Positions 34,286 through 44,815 of a DNA stretch of 64,000 nt are shown one piece after another; the stretch's first letter is position 1; each line of letters begins with the position of its first letter. A program made the position numbers and the translations under genes. This stretch comes from Melanocharis versteri. Taxonomy: Eukaryota > Chordata > Aves > Passeriformes > Melanocharitidae. The notes under the pieces were generated by a model, which made no database searches, had not been told where the DNA came from, and worked only from the letters and a program-made list of their open reading frames with translations. The stretch spans positions 107,812 through 171,811 of the forward strand of contig VZTG01002322.1 of NCBI GenBank assembly GCA_013397845.1. The letters are read 5' to 3'.

Positions 34286-36060
34286 GTCACACCTGGGACC
34301 CCTCCCGGATCCCTGCTCCATCCCAAATCCCTCCCAGCAAAGGCTCCGTGGCCAAGGTGGGATGGGACAAACCCGAGTGGCGTGAGAGGGGAGAGCCCTC
34401 AGGTGTCGGAGTCGCTGACTGCTCTTCATTTGGGGATTACACTCTAATTCCTGCTCTCACATTCGGCCACGTAGTCCCTAATTAAAGTAAATAAGTGCAT
34501 GAAAGACGTGTTGAAAGCCTCTGTCTGGCTGCCAAGGGGATGTGTGAGATTACGGGCAGCGTGTGAGTGCGCTGTGCTGGGAGTTTCCCAGTCAGTTGTG
34601 ATTTCAGTGTGCTTCCCTGTGAACCAACTGGTTTGTGTAGTTCGGAGAGGAAATATCCAGAGAAGAACCGTGTGGGAAAATCCCCCCAGCAGTGCCACAC
34701 GCTGTGCTCCCGTGTGCCTGCTGGCAGGGCTGGCTGCAGGCACCAGCCTTGGCTTTGTGTTAAAAGTACACTTGAGAAGGTTGGGGTGGTTTAGGGACGA
34801 AAATAGGGACAGGCACCCGTGGCTGAGGGACACAGCGCTGCTTCACAAGGCACAGGTGTCTCCACAGTGTGGAGAGCTGAGCTCCTTACTGGGAGGAGCC
34901 CAGAGGGCCCTGGCTCAGAAATCACCAGCACTGAGGCACCTGAGCACTGGGAGCACTGGAATGAGCACAGGCTGGACAGGCCAGCAGTGGGCAGGGGCTG
35001 CTCGTCGCTTTTCACCTTTGCAAACGTCGCACAGCATCTGTGCAGGAGCTTTGCAAACTGCCTGGCTGTGCCTGAACAAGTGACAAAGTCCTTGGAGCAG
35101 GAGGGAAACCGTGGTGTGGGAGAGGGTGGCTGCTGCGGGGAGCTGAGCCCTGTTGGACGCCCCAGCAGAGCTCACCCCACTGGACAGGGCACGTGCTCCA
35201 GCCGTGCCTGGGGTCTCTGAGCAGGGCCCTGTCCCACCAAACACTGAAACCCAGCACAGAATCCTGATCAACATCTCCAACTCGTCACAAACCCCGGGGC
35301 AGCCAGGGGGTGACGGGCTCAGCGACCCCAGAGGAGACCCCACACTCACCCCACTGCCAGGGCTCCCTCAGGTCCCACCTGCCACGTGATTCAGTGACCA
35401 ATTTATTCTCTAGTGACTCTCATTCATCCAGCGTGGTATGAAAGCAGGGCCAGCTCTCAAACTGCAGATGACGCTGCATGATGCCCATGGTGGAGAATCA
35501 CTCGTTTTCTGTGCAGCAGAGCCACGCTCAGGGGAAAAATCTGATTCGTAAGCAGGAGAAACCAGGCAAAGTTTTAGCTTCAAATCTTGGGAAACTCAGT
35601 GTCAGCCTGCCTTAATCTGTGTCAGAGTGGGAGTCTGCATTGCTGACATCCCTGTAAGCATTTCTCGGCAGTTAAATTTAGGCTTTTCTCCGTGGGCGAC
35701 GCCGAGCGTCTGCCAGAGCAGTGGCATCGCCCTGCCCGTGCCCTCCCGGCAGCGCCGGTGCAGCAGCAGCGCTGCAGAGCTCAGACAGGCCCTGCTGCAT
35801 GCCAGGCAGAGCTGCTGCAGCGGCCTGGGGGCTGCTTTGTCGTGCAGGAAAGGAAAAGGTGAGGAGCGGTGGCTGCAGGATGTGCTGCTGCCCGGGCTGC
35901 ACCCACCCAAGGTTTCCTCTGCAGCTCTCTCCTGCAGGCTCTGCTGGGCGCTTCGGAGGGGAGACCTCAAAGTAAAATTAAAATAGAGGAAAAGCATTGT
36001 GAGGAAATGTTCTGCTTTGCCAAGCTGGACTAAGAGGATGGAGAGGCCTTGCTGCTGGCT
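34286..36060. other. intergenic, no gene seen
   Basis: Moderate to high GC single-copy sequence. Short AT-rich stretch at 34430-34510 and 35390-35440. No exon or repeat family was recognised. Confidence 0.55.
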
Positions 36061-36064
36061 CGGC

Positions 36065-36350
36065 AGCAGAGGTGCAGCGAGGAGCAGGCAGGGGTGAGGA
36101 GCAGGCAGAGGTGCAGTGCAGGCAGAGGTGCAGTGAGGTGCAGGCAGAGGTGCAGCGAGCAGCAGGCAGGGGTGCAGTGCAGGCAGAGGTGCAGTGAGGT
36201 GCAGGCAGAGGTGCAGCAAGCAGCAGGCAGGGGTGCAGTGAGGTGCAGGCAGAGGTGCAGTGAGGTGCAGGCAGGGGTGAGGAGCAGGCAGAGGTGCAGT
36301 GCAGGCAGAGGTGCAGCGAGGACCAGGCAGGGGTGCAGTGCAGTGCAGTG
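36065..36350. repeat. ~21-bp minisatellite (GAGGTGCAGGCAGAGGTGCAG)
   Basis: About 13 imperfect units made of GTGCAG and GCAGGCAG sub-motifs with AGC insertions. Gives Cys- and Gln-rich shadow peptides. Confidence 0.92.
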
Positions 36351-36470
36351 CAGGCACCGGCACTGGCTGTGCCTGGCTGTGCCAGGAACAGGTTTCCATC
36401 CATGGGGCTGCAGGGAAAACGCTGCTCTGGAGGAGTTTCCAACCAGAACTGTGCCAAGGCCAGGACCCAG

Positions 36471-36750
36471 AGCAGGGATGGGGTGTCACCAGGACTCAGG
36501 GCACCCGGACTCAGTGTCACCAGGGTTTGGGTGTCACCAGAGCGGGGATGGGGTGTCACCCGGACTCAGGACACCCGGACTCAGTGTCACCAGGGTTTGG
36601 GTGTCACCAGAGCGGGGATGGGGTGTCACCCGGACTCAGGACACCCGGACTCAGTGTCACCAGGGTTTGGGTGTCACCAGAGCGGGGATGGGGTGTCACC
36701 CGGACTCAGGACACCCGGACTCAGTGTCACCAGAGTCTGGGTGTCCCCTG
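36471..36750. repeat. 70-bp tandem repeat, four copies
   Basis: The AGCGGGGATGGGGTGTCACC start (AGCAGGG in the first copy) recurs at 36471, 36541, 36611 and 36681. The middle copies are almost identical, which indicates recent expansion. Confidence 0.96.
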
Positions 36751-37729
36751 CAGCAGCACAGGAGCTGCAGAGCGTGTCCAACCCCATGCTCAGGGCTGAA
36801 CCTCCTCGGGGTTTGCATCCCCAGCCAATGCCAACAGCCGGGAACTGCTCTGGCTGCCTCCAGAAACTGCTGCTGCAGAATGGGAATATTGTAGAATATT
36901 GACTTTGCAAGTCCAGGGATCTGAATAATTGATTTGAACACTGTTTGCACACCTTTTTTTTCTCTTTTCAACATGAAAATGAAAAGCTGATGACCTCCTG
37001 GATAATTGGCTCCACAAATTTTTGCCAGGCAAGTCGATGACCCAGGGATTTGTTTCGCTCTTGATGGGAGTTCACAGGAGTCACAGTGGTTTTAAATCCT
37101 CGGCAGATGTGTAAAAAGTTGCCAGAACAAAAGGCTTCCTCACGTTCCTCCTTGCCATTTCACCTTCTTTTCCACTTTAGTTTGATTTTATTGATACCTA
37201 TATCTATATATAAATATATATATATACAGGGGAGTCGGGAGGGGACTGAGCTAATAACATGGAGTGAAAGAAATTTGGGGCTCTCTGAGTTCTATTTCTC
37301 ACTGTTGAAAGTAAAACAGAATGGCAAAGACATCTTGAGCCTTAAAAGAGAAGAAAAATGAGAAAATGAAAGGTAAATAGGGTAAAAGGGTTTGGAAAGC
37401 GAGATGAGCTGAAGTTGGATAAGGTGAGGTAATCAGGAGTGTGACTGGGCTGGGGGAGGTGGACACAGATTAGGTGCTAACACACGGTAATTTACGAGTT
37501 TTGGACTAAGCCCAGAGAGGAAGAAAATTGCCCTTGGGATTGAAATGGCAAAGCAATAGGAAGGAGTGGATGTCTGAAGTCTGAAAGCCTCCGTGAATGA
37601 TGTGCAAAGAAACGAGCACTGACCCATGTCGGTAAATCATCCGCAGCCTGGGAGGAGCTGAGCTCATTCCCGGTCCCTGCAGGAAGAACCTGCAGCGCCG
37701 AGCAGGGCACCGGGAGCTGGGAGAACCCG
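36751..37729. other. intergenic, no gene seen
   Basis: Mainly AT-rich from 36880 to 37430 with a TA microsatellite at 37198-37227. No exon was recognised. Confidence 0.55.
37198..37227. repeat. (TA)n microsatellite
   Basis: Imperfect TATA/TATC run. Confidence 0.9.
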
Positions 37730-37940
37730 GCCACTGCTCGGGTTTGTGTCAGCCGGACACTGCTCGGGTTTGTGTCTTCGCTCGGGTACAGAGCCTGAGC
37801 CCGGTGCTTTGGGCTCCTGAGCCGGCTGCGCAGGGAGCCGAGGAGCCGGACACTGCTCGGGTTTGTGTCTTCGCTCAGGTACCGAGCCTGAGCCCGGTGC
37901 TCTGGGCTCCTGAGCCCCCTGCGCAGGGAGCCGAGGCCCC
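37730..37940. repeat. 93-bp tandem duplication in CpG-rich sequence
   Basis: GCCGGACACTGCTCGGGTTT starts near 37752 and again near 37845. The two 93-bp copies differ at few bases, and a partial third copy of the first ~22 bp precedes them at 37730. Confidence 0.92.
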
Positions 37941-39974
37941 GCGGCCGGGCTCGTGTCCCCTGTCAGGGACAAGGACAGGTGTCCTGGGAGCGCTTCCCGA
38001 GCGCTCCTCCACCAAACCCCGGCTCTGAGCAGCACGCCTTCCTCTCGTGCTGCCTCCGGGCACCACCGCCGGCCTTGCAGAGAGTTACTGTGCTTCACAT
38101 CGCACTGCTGTGGTTACACAGCCGCAAACGCTGCCTGGGACAGCGCTGCAGGCTGGACGAGGCGCTGGGCCGGAGAACAGAGGCTGAGTTCTGGGCAGGC
38201 AGGGCGCTTTGACACTAGACACGCACAGCTCCTCCCCAGCTTTGTGCCCAGCCTCTGCACGGCCGGGTGACTGCCCGCTCTCGCCACGCCGCTGTCCCCG
38301 ACCCACGAGAGACCGTCACAGCAGCAGCGGCTGGTCCTCCCTCCTCTGCTTCCAAACACCGGAGTCTCCGCACAGGCTCCTGCCGAGGCTGGATTCTGCT
38401 GGATTCTGCTGCTGGTTTAGCACGTGGCTCCTTTCTCCCCACTGCTGGGACACGCGAAGCAGCGAGTCTGCACTGGGTTAATGCCTGAGTGCACTAAAAA
38501 AAGCAGAGGCTGGCAAGGAGGAGTGGGAGAAAGTAGAGCAAGAGCAAGAGAGAGAGAGAGAGCTTTGTTCCAGTTGGAGTGCTTGAGGGATGAGGGAGCA
38601 CTCAGCTGTTCCTGCAGGCACAGGGAATTCTGGTAAAGGGACGGGACCTGCTCTTGGCTCACTTTGGGTTTAATAACTCTGCTGACCAGCACAATAGGTG
38701 GGAAGACCCTTTCTACAAACATTCCCGCGTGTGGGACTCCATCCATGGCCTCACATGCCAGCTCAGGTGGTCACGGTAACAAATTTGGCAAAATGAAAAC
38801 GTTCCCGTGCTCCTGAGGACACTGAACAGCAGCTCAGCCCTCACTGCCACGGACATCACTAACAGCCCGTGGGCTCTGTGCTCCGCAGGTGGACACACTG
38901 CACGCTGCCAGCTGAAATATTAATTGAATTCCCTCCTCCTCGCAGGAATGAAACAGTGCTGGACTACCCAGAGGCAGATGAATTATTTCTTGCTGCTCTC
39001 ATTCTTGCAGCCTATATTGCAGATCTCCTCTCCTACTTAACACAACGTTTTATTTTCCTTCCTTGTGGGGAGACACGAGGAAGGGGTCGGGAGAATGGGG
39101 GCGAGGCTTTTGCTTTCTAAGGCATGAGGAGAATTTAGGGACCCTCAATACAACAAGGGCTTTAGAGGAAGGAAATCCCTTTGCAGCAGCAAATTTTGCC
39201 CCGGCTGGCCGGGAACCTTGTGTGTGCAAGCTCTGAGCGTGAGCACGAGTGTGTGACACGCTCCTCCACAGCTCCGGGGCTGCGGGCACTGCCCGTGCCG
39301 AGCTCACCGGGGCGTGGGGGCATCCCTGGCAGCCCCGGGGATGGGGGCCGGGGGTCCCAGCCTGGCCGTGGCATCCCCGGGGCCACAGGAAAGGCAGCGA
39401 GGGGCTCAGGGTGCTGCAGCACGCGCCAGAGCCGGGGGAATTCGCAGAATTAGTGAGGCAGAGCTCGTCTCCCCCAGCAGGGAGGGGACGTGACACAGAG
39501 AGAGGGATGAGGGATCTGCATCCGCAATGCCAAAATTCCCAGAACTTTCTCCAGAGTGGTTTTTGTTGTGCTCGTTGGTTGCTGGGGCTGGGGAGCAGTT
39601 CAGGCTTGGCAGATCAGAGGAGTTGTCATCTCATTTTCAAGTGCTTCAGTACTTTGTAATCTTGGCAAAAGGAAGGTGCTGAAGGGGGTCTGTTCTTGAG
39701 TTTCCAATTCTTGCCTTTCCAGTGTCGATCAAACAAGAAAATCTCCTGCAAGCCTCTTCTTGTTGGATTCTTCAGCCCTATTTCAAGATCAAATAGGCTT
39801 TGAAACAGGTCTGGATAAGCTCACAGACTTAATCTGCTTGGAAGGAACAGATTGGGCAAGAGGCCGACGTGACAGGGGCTCCCTGCAGGTCCCAGGTGCC
39901 TCTGGCCTGGAAGGGAACTGCTGCTCCCCTGTTCCTGCTGCTCCCGGACGCTGTGGGAGCTGCCTAAAGGAAGG
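37941..39974. other. intergenic, no gene seen
   Basis: CpG-containing GC-rich sequence to 38430, an AG microsatellite at 38545-38562, then mixed sequence. The AT-rich part at 38900-39060 is non-repetitive. No exon was recognised. Confidence 0.55.
38545..38562. repeat. (AG)n microsatellite
   Basis: Run of about nine AG units. Confidence 0.85.
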
Positions 39975-40410
39975 CTACCTGGAACAGAGGCTGGACAGAG
40001 TTAAAGAATAAAATAGATATTTATTGAAAGGCCTTCACAGGACACACCCTGGGAGTACAAAAGCCTGGCCAAGACTACACCTAAGATGGACCCCCAAGAT
40101 GGACCCTGGGTCACGGGTTCTCGCCCTTTTTATAAGTTTTGGCCCATTTACACATTCGGGCCAACTGTCCAACCACAGCTTCAGTCCACGCAGTCCCATC
40201 CTTTCGGACTGTCCCCTCTCAATTCATGGCTGTTTACATTCTTGGGGTCTGAAGCTGCAAATGTCCTTGGCTCTTCGGGCTGCAAACGGTGTGTTTTGTC
40301 CAGCCAGGCTACGAGAAGAGCTGTCAGCACTGTACATGAAGCCCAGAGTTACAGACACACTAACGCAGTATAAAATCTAAAAAATATGAAAGTTAAAACT
40401 AAAGGTATCA
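39975..40410 (-). mobile_element. solo LTR of an avian endogenous retrovirus (reverse orientation)
   Basis: Read on the minus strand, the segment starts TGATACCTTTAGTTTTAACT and ends soon after a CAATAAATATCTATTTTATT polyadenylation block at 40009-40028, the arrangement of U3-R-U5. It resembles LTRs I remember from passerine ERVL-type elements. No gag, pol or env reading frame and no second LTR lie nearby, so it is a solo LTR. The left border is approximate, and I could not identify a target-site duplication. Confidence 0.7.
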
Positions 40411-42519
40411 CGGGGGCTCTGCACAGCTCCCGTACTGAGGCAGCGCTTTCGTGAAACGCCGCGCGTTTTCTGCCGCTAGCACTTGAGAGGGATCAGCGTT
40501 ACTGAGGCTAATTAGAATTCAGAGAGAACTGATTGTTCATCAGAGAGCGGGAAAAATGTTCCGTGGAGCCCTGGGTTGGGTAGAACTATTTCACATAATT
40601 AAGCAATTCCACATCTTGGCATTTTATTGCTCTTGTTATCGTCGCACTTTGTTAATAAGTTTTTAATTGCAAATCATCTCCGTGACACAAATTACACTGT
40701 GTTTACTGATCAGCAGAAATGCCATGAAAACCAGCCTGGATGCCAAGCCTTCCGGAGGACTGGCTGCCAGTGCCTCTCTCTTACATGGTTTGGCATCAAA
40801 ACGTCTTCAGGTTACCTAAAAGATATTGATTTCCAGTTTAAACTGTTCTGAACAACACAGAGCCTTGGCTAAGGCTCTGGGAACATGCAAAGAAAGGCTT
40901 CCAAGGCCAAAAGAAGTTTATTTATGTGTTGTAGACCAGGAGTTTATCCGTGAATCCCAGATGTTCTGTTTATATCCTGCTCTGCTGTGTGTACCTCAGA
41001 CTTGGGAAAGGTGGCTCTTCATACCATTATTTAAGAGTTAAATTCACAATTCCCTGCACAGAATTCATGTCAGGCTGAGCAATAACCATATATCCTAAAA
41101 TTGATATTATTTGTTTGTTTTCAATGGAGTGTCCAGGCTGAACTGCTGAAAAACATCTGCTTTGTGCTGACAAGGAAAAGACTCAAAAAGCTCCTTCCTT
41201 GCTCTTCAAATCTGTAATTTTCCCCCTCCAGGACAAATGGACAAGGCTGAATTAATTTTTTAACTCATTTCTTCTATAATATATCAACATACGTTAATAT
41301 CTATTCAAACCCAATTGGGAAGTTTCTATTCAAGAGAATAAAACCTGTTTGGGACTTAAGCCAGCAACTATTTTCATTTTTAAAAAAAGAGATAAAATGT
41401 TCAGAAAACCCCAGTGAGGCTTGTATTTGTTTTAGAGAGGGATTTAACTTTTGAGACTTTAAAAAAAATATGCAAAAATCTATTTGAAAATGCTTTACTT
41501 CCGGAGTTTATATGGATTTAGCTATCAATCAGCACCTGAAATGAAAAAGAATTCCAAAGTTTGAGGTCATATAAAGTATTTAATTCAAATTAAAACGAAA
41601 CTCATTACCAGTAGTGGTGAGAATCCCAAAGCCAGGAAAGCAGAGGTGTCAGACTGTCCGAGTGGGGGTTCCTGCCTCCCTGCAGCCCGTACAGCGCAGC
41701 CCGAGCTGCCCGGGGTTAATTGCGAGCAGCTCGTTAGCTGGGAGCACGGCCTGGCCCTGCTCCAGCAGCAGCCCAGGTTGGCATTTCTCTCATCCCGGAG
41801 CTGACGACAGTGCAATCAGGGAGACCTGGATTTTTGTCCTAGGCTGTTGACGTTTTCGTGAGATCTGGAGCAAACATTTATCCCTGCTGGTTAAGTGACT
41901 GCAGCTGTAAAATGTTAAACATCTCCCTGGGCCACTCCAGGAGCCATGGACAGGAGTTTTGTGGCTCTTCTCCACGTTCATCTTCCTCTTCTTCTCATGG
42001 CTTGGTTAAATGGGGAACCCTCTGATACCTGGACCTCACCTTTAACCTGTGACTCACCTTTACAGTCTTTACAAGCAAACGAAATCACTGCAGGTTCAGG
42101 TAACCTGAATGTGCCCGTCTGTCTCAGGTTTGAAAACACTCCTTGTGCATTGTTTTTACCATGACAGTCGTGCTCCCAGTGCCCCCTCAGCCCCTGGGGG
42201 TGAATCACAGCCCCCTGAAACCATTTCCAGTTATGCTGAGCTTCCCAGTGCCCCACTGGCTGCACAGCTCCTGTATCTGGAGTTGTCTGATCAGCAGTCT
42301 CTCAGCTCAGACAGGGAGCAGATACACAGAACTCTGCTGGATTTCACTTCTGCACCGCTTCTTTTCCATCCTGTGCCTCCTCCCCGGGCTCTGGGGCTGG
42401 GTGCTCGCCTTGCCCTGGTCCCAGGGCATGTGGCTGCTCCCTCCTGGCCACAGGGACATCACTTCCATGGCCAAGGCCAGCACTGCCCCGAACAGCCTCC
42501 CTCGTGCCCTTTCCCGAGA
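40411..42519. other. intergenic; possible conserved noncoding block at 40520-40720
   Basis: 40520-40720 is AT-rich and non-repetitive (ATAATTAAGCAATT, TTTTAATTGCAAATCAT). 41060-41600 is strongly AT-rich with A-runs. From 41640 the sequence becomes mixed. No exon was recognised. Confidence 0.5.
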
Positions 42520-42925
42520 GTGGAGGCTGTGAGCCAGGCTCTGGAACAGAGGGGAGGCTGTGAACCAGGCTCTGGAACAGAGGGGAGGCTGTGAGCCAGG
42601 CTCTGGAACAGAGGGGAGGCTGTGAGCCAGGCTCTGGAACAGAGGGGAGGCTGTGAGCCAGGCTCTGGAACAGAGGGGAGGCTGTGAACCAGGCTCTGGA
42701 ACAGAGTGGAGAGTGTGAACCAGGCTCTGGAACAGAGGGGAGGCTGTGAACCAGGCTCTGGAACAGCGTGGAGGCTGTGAGCCAGGCTCTGGAACAGAGG
42801 GGAGAGTGTGAACCAGGCTCTGGAACAGCGTGGAGACTGTGAGCCAGGCTCTGGAACAGAGGGGAGACTCTGAACCAGGCTCTGGAACAGAGGGGAGGCT
42901 GTGAACCAGGCTCTGGAACTGCCAG
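42520..42925. repeat. 31-bp minisatellite, ~13 copies
   Basis: The phrase CCAGGCTCTGGAACAGAGGG recurs every 31 bp with a GGAGGCTGTGA linker. Variants (GGAGAGTGTGA, AGCGTGG) are scattered among near-identical units. Confidence 0.97.
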
Positions 42926-44074
42926 GCCTCGGCTTCAGCTGTGCTCAGTCTTGTTGGGAGTTTGTTTCAAACTCATCCCTGATTGACCTCCCCCCCAAAT
43001 CCCCCTTTCGGGCAGGTTCCTCTGCAGAACACCCAGCTCACTGCAGCTCTGCTCCCACGCTCCCATTTTGCTCCTTCTCACCCTTCAGCAGCTTTTCTGT
43101 TCCCCTGCTCCCATTCCGAGGAAACTGCTCTTTCCATTTGGGCTTTGCCACGTGCTTTGCTGCATTTTCCCAGTTCACAGCTGCTCAAGATCTTGTAAAA
43201 ATAAATGTTGGGGTTACCTAAGCCCTGCAGAGGCCGAGCGTGCTTTGGCTCTGACACCCAGGCACCAGGGAGAGCTCCACAAGGCCTCACTGTCTTCGGG
43301 TCACCCTGAATTTCCTCTGGGTCACTGCATAAAGGGGTTTCCCTGGTCAGGGCTGAAAACATCCCCTGAGGAAACATCATTTCCCAAAGCTGTGTGCGTG
43401 TAAACTGAGCACAGATCGTTCCAAAACATAATTGTAAAATATTGAATACCAAGAGCAAGAAAATGAATACAGATACAGTCTCACCTCACTGAAAAATAAG
43501 TAATGTCTCTGAGTCCTCAGGGGAGAATTATTTCCCATGGGTAATCCTTTTGAAATCCAAACTTTGAAATCCCAACCACAGCCTGCGAGAAGAGCTCCAT
43601 GGCAGGTACAGACAACCAGCTTAACATTCCTAGAAGGCAAAATAACTAAAAATTACAGCTACAGGGTTTGAGGTCCATTTAACTGGATGTAGTTAATTAG
43701 ACCAGAAGGGAAAACAGTGGCTGAAGTCCTGGATGTTGGAGGAGGGAGAACTCCCCAAGCCATCACCATGTGCCCATGAGGAATTCCTGAAGCACTGTCA
43801 CTCTAAGAGCTGTCAACAGTGTAAGTGACACATCAGTCACTGCTGCTCAGAAATTCTGTGTTTGCACCAGGAGAGGCAACTGTCCATAACTTATCTTAGA
43901 GGACAGCCTTGATCTCTCCGTTGTGTGGAGAGGAGGAGGAAAGCAAAGGGAATAGAACAGTACAAACCTTTACAGAGTCAACTCTGGGGAATGTGGCTGT
44001 TCATGTAAATCTTATATTCATGCAGAATTCAGCCTGGAGAGACCCCAGTCGTGCAACAAAAATTAACACAAAAA
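42926..44074. other. intergenic, no gene seen
   Basis: Mixed single-copy sequence. 43410-43700 is AT-rich. No exon or repeat family was recognised. Confidence 0.55.
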
Positions 44075-44107
44075 AGAGGAGAGGAGAGGAGAGGAGAGGA
44101 GAGGAGG
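44075..44107. repeat. (GGAGA)n microsatellite
   Basis: About six perfect GAGGA units. Confidence 0.95.
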
Positions 44108-44275
44108 ATCAGAGTGTGTTTTCTTGGGGCTGTGTTGTATCTCTGGAGTACAAATAACGTGACTCCTGCAAACGTATCTCCTTGCACCGGTAGCTCAACT
44201 AAAAACCAGTGTAGCAGAAAAAGCTTCTGCGAGGCACCTCTCTTGAAGAGAAGCCGAAAGTCTGCATTTCCCAGC

Positions 44276-44815
44276 ATGAATGGCAGCGTTATTTTGCCTG
44301 TGTTAACAGAGACAGCAATTATTGTTGGCATGAGGCTTGTTGTAGTTCCTGCAGGATTTTCTGCGCTGCCCTTGATGGATTGTCAGCTGGGAGGCAGCAA
44401 ACAGAACAGATACTTGAGCATAAAGCTTGGCAGCAGAGGTGCTAAGAATGGAGTTCCTGAAGCAGGTTTGTGGCTGGTCAGTAATCAGAGATGTTTTCTG
44501 TCAGTGATTCTGTGCGTGGCCATCGCCGCAGGGCAGCGTCCAGGCCCCCGCCCTGGGACCCCCGGGGGCTGGAGGAGCTCTCCGAGGGCTGGAGGGGTCC
44601 CAGCTCTGTCCCACAGACAGCGAGTTTCTCTCGCAGTTAGGGGAAAATTCATACTTTGGCCGCAAAAGCTGTATTTTCTCTGGATCGACTGGATGCCAAG
44701 GCATGGAAATTTCAGAATGTTTCACTACGATGCAGTTGAAAGGAAAACTTTTTCTGTCTGCTCAGGCACAGGGATACAGGTACAGGGTGTTTCTTCAAGG
44801 AATGTTCTGGACTAA
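44276..44815 (+). other. unexplained 179-codon ATG open frame (not called as gene)
   Basis: The frame is open from about 44051; the first in-frame ATG is at 44276, just after the GGAGA microsatellite, and it runs to a stop at 44813-44815. It is long for sequence of about average GC. The translation starts MNGSVILPVLTETAIIVG and has one hydrophobic stretch near its start, a GC-rich Pro/Gly/Arg segment in the middle, and no domain I recognise. It may be chance, an exon of an undescribed gene, or an old retroposed sequence. Confidence 0.2.

Noticed and set aside
33850..34485. 211-codon plus-strand Cys-rich frame
   Set aside because: It is explained by the 45-bp repeat, whose length is a multiple of three.
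35602..36894. 295-codon minus- and 281-codon plus-strand frames
   Set aside because: Overlapping frames on opposite strands across the GCAG-rich and 70-bp arrays; low complexity.
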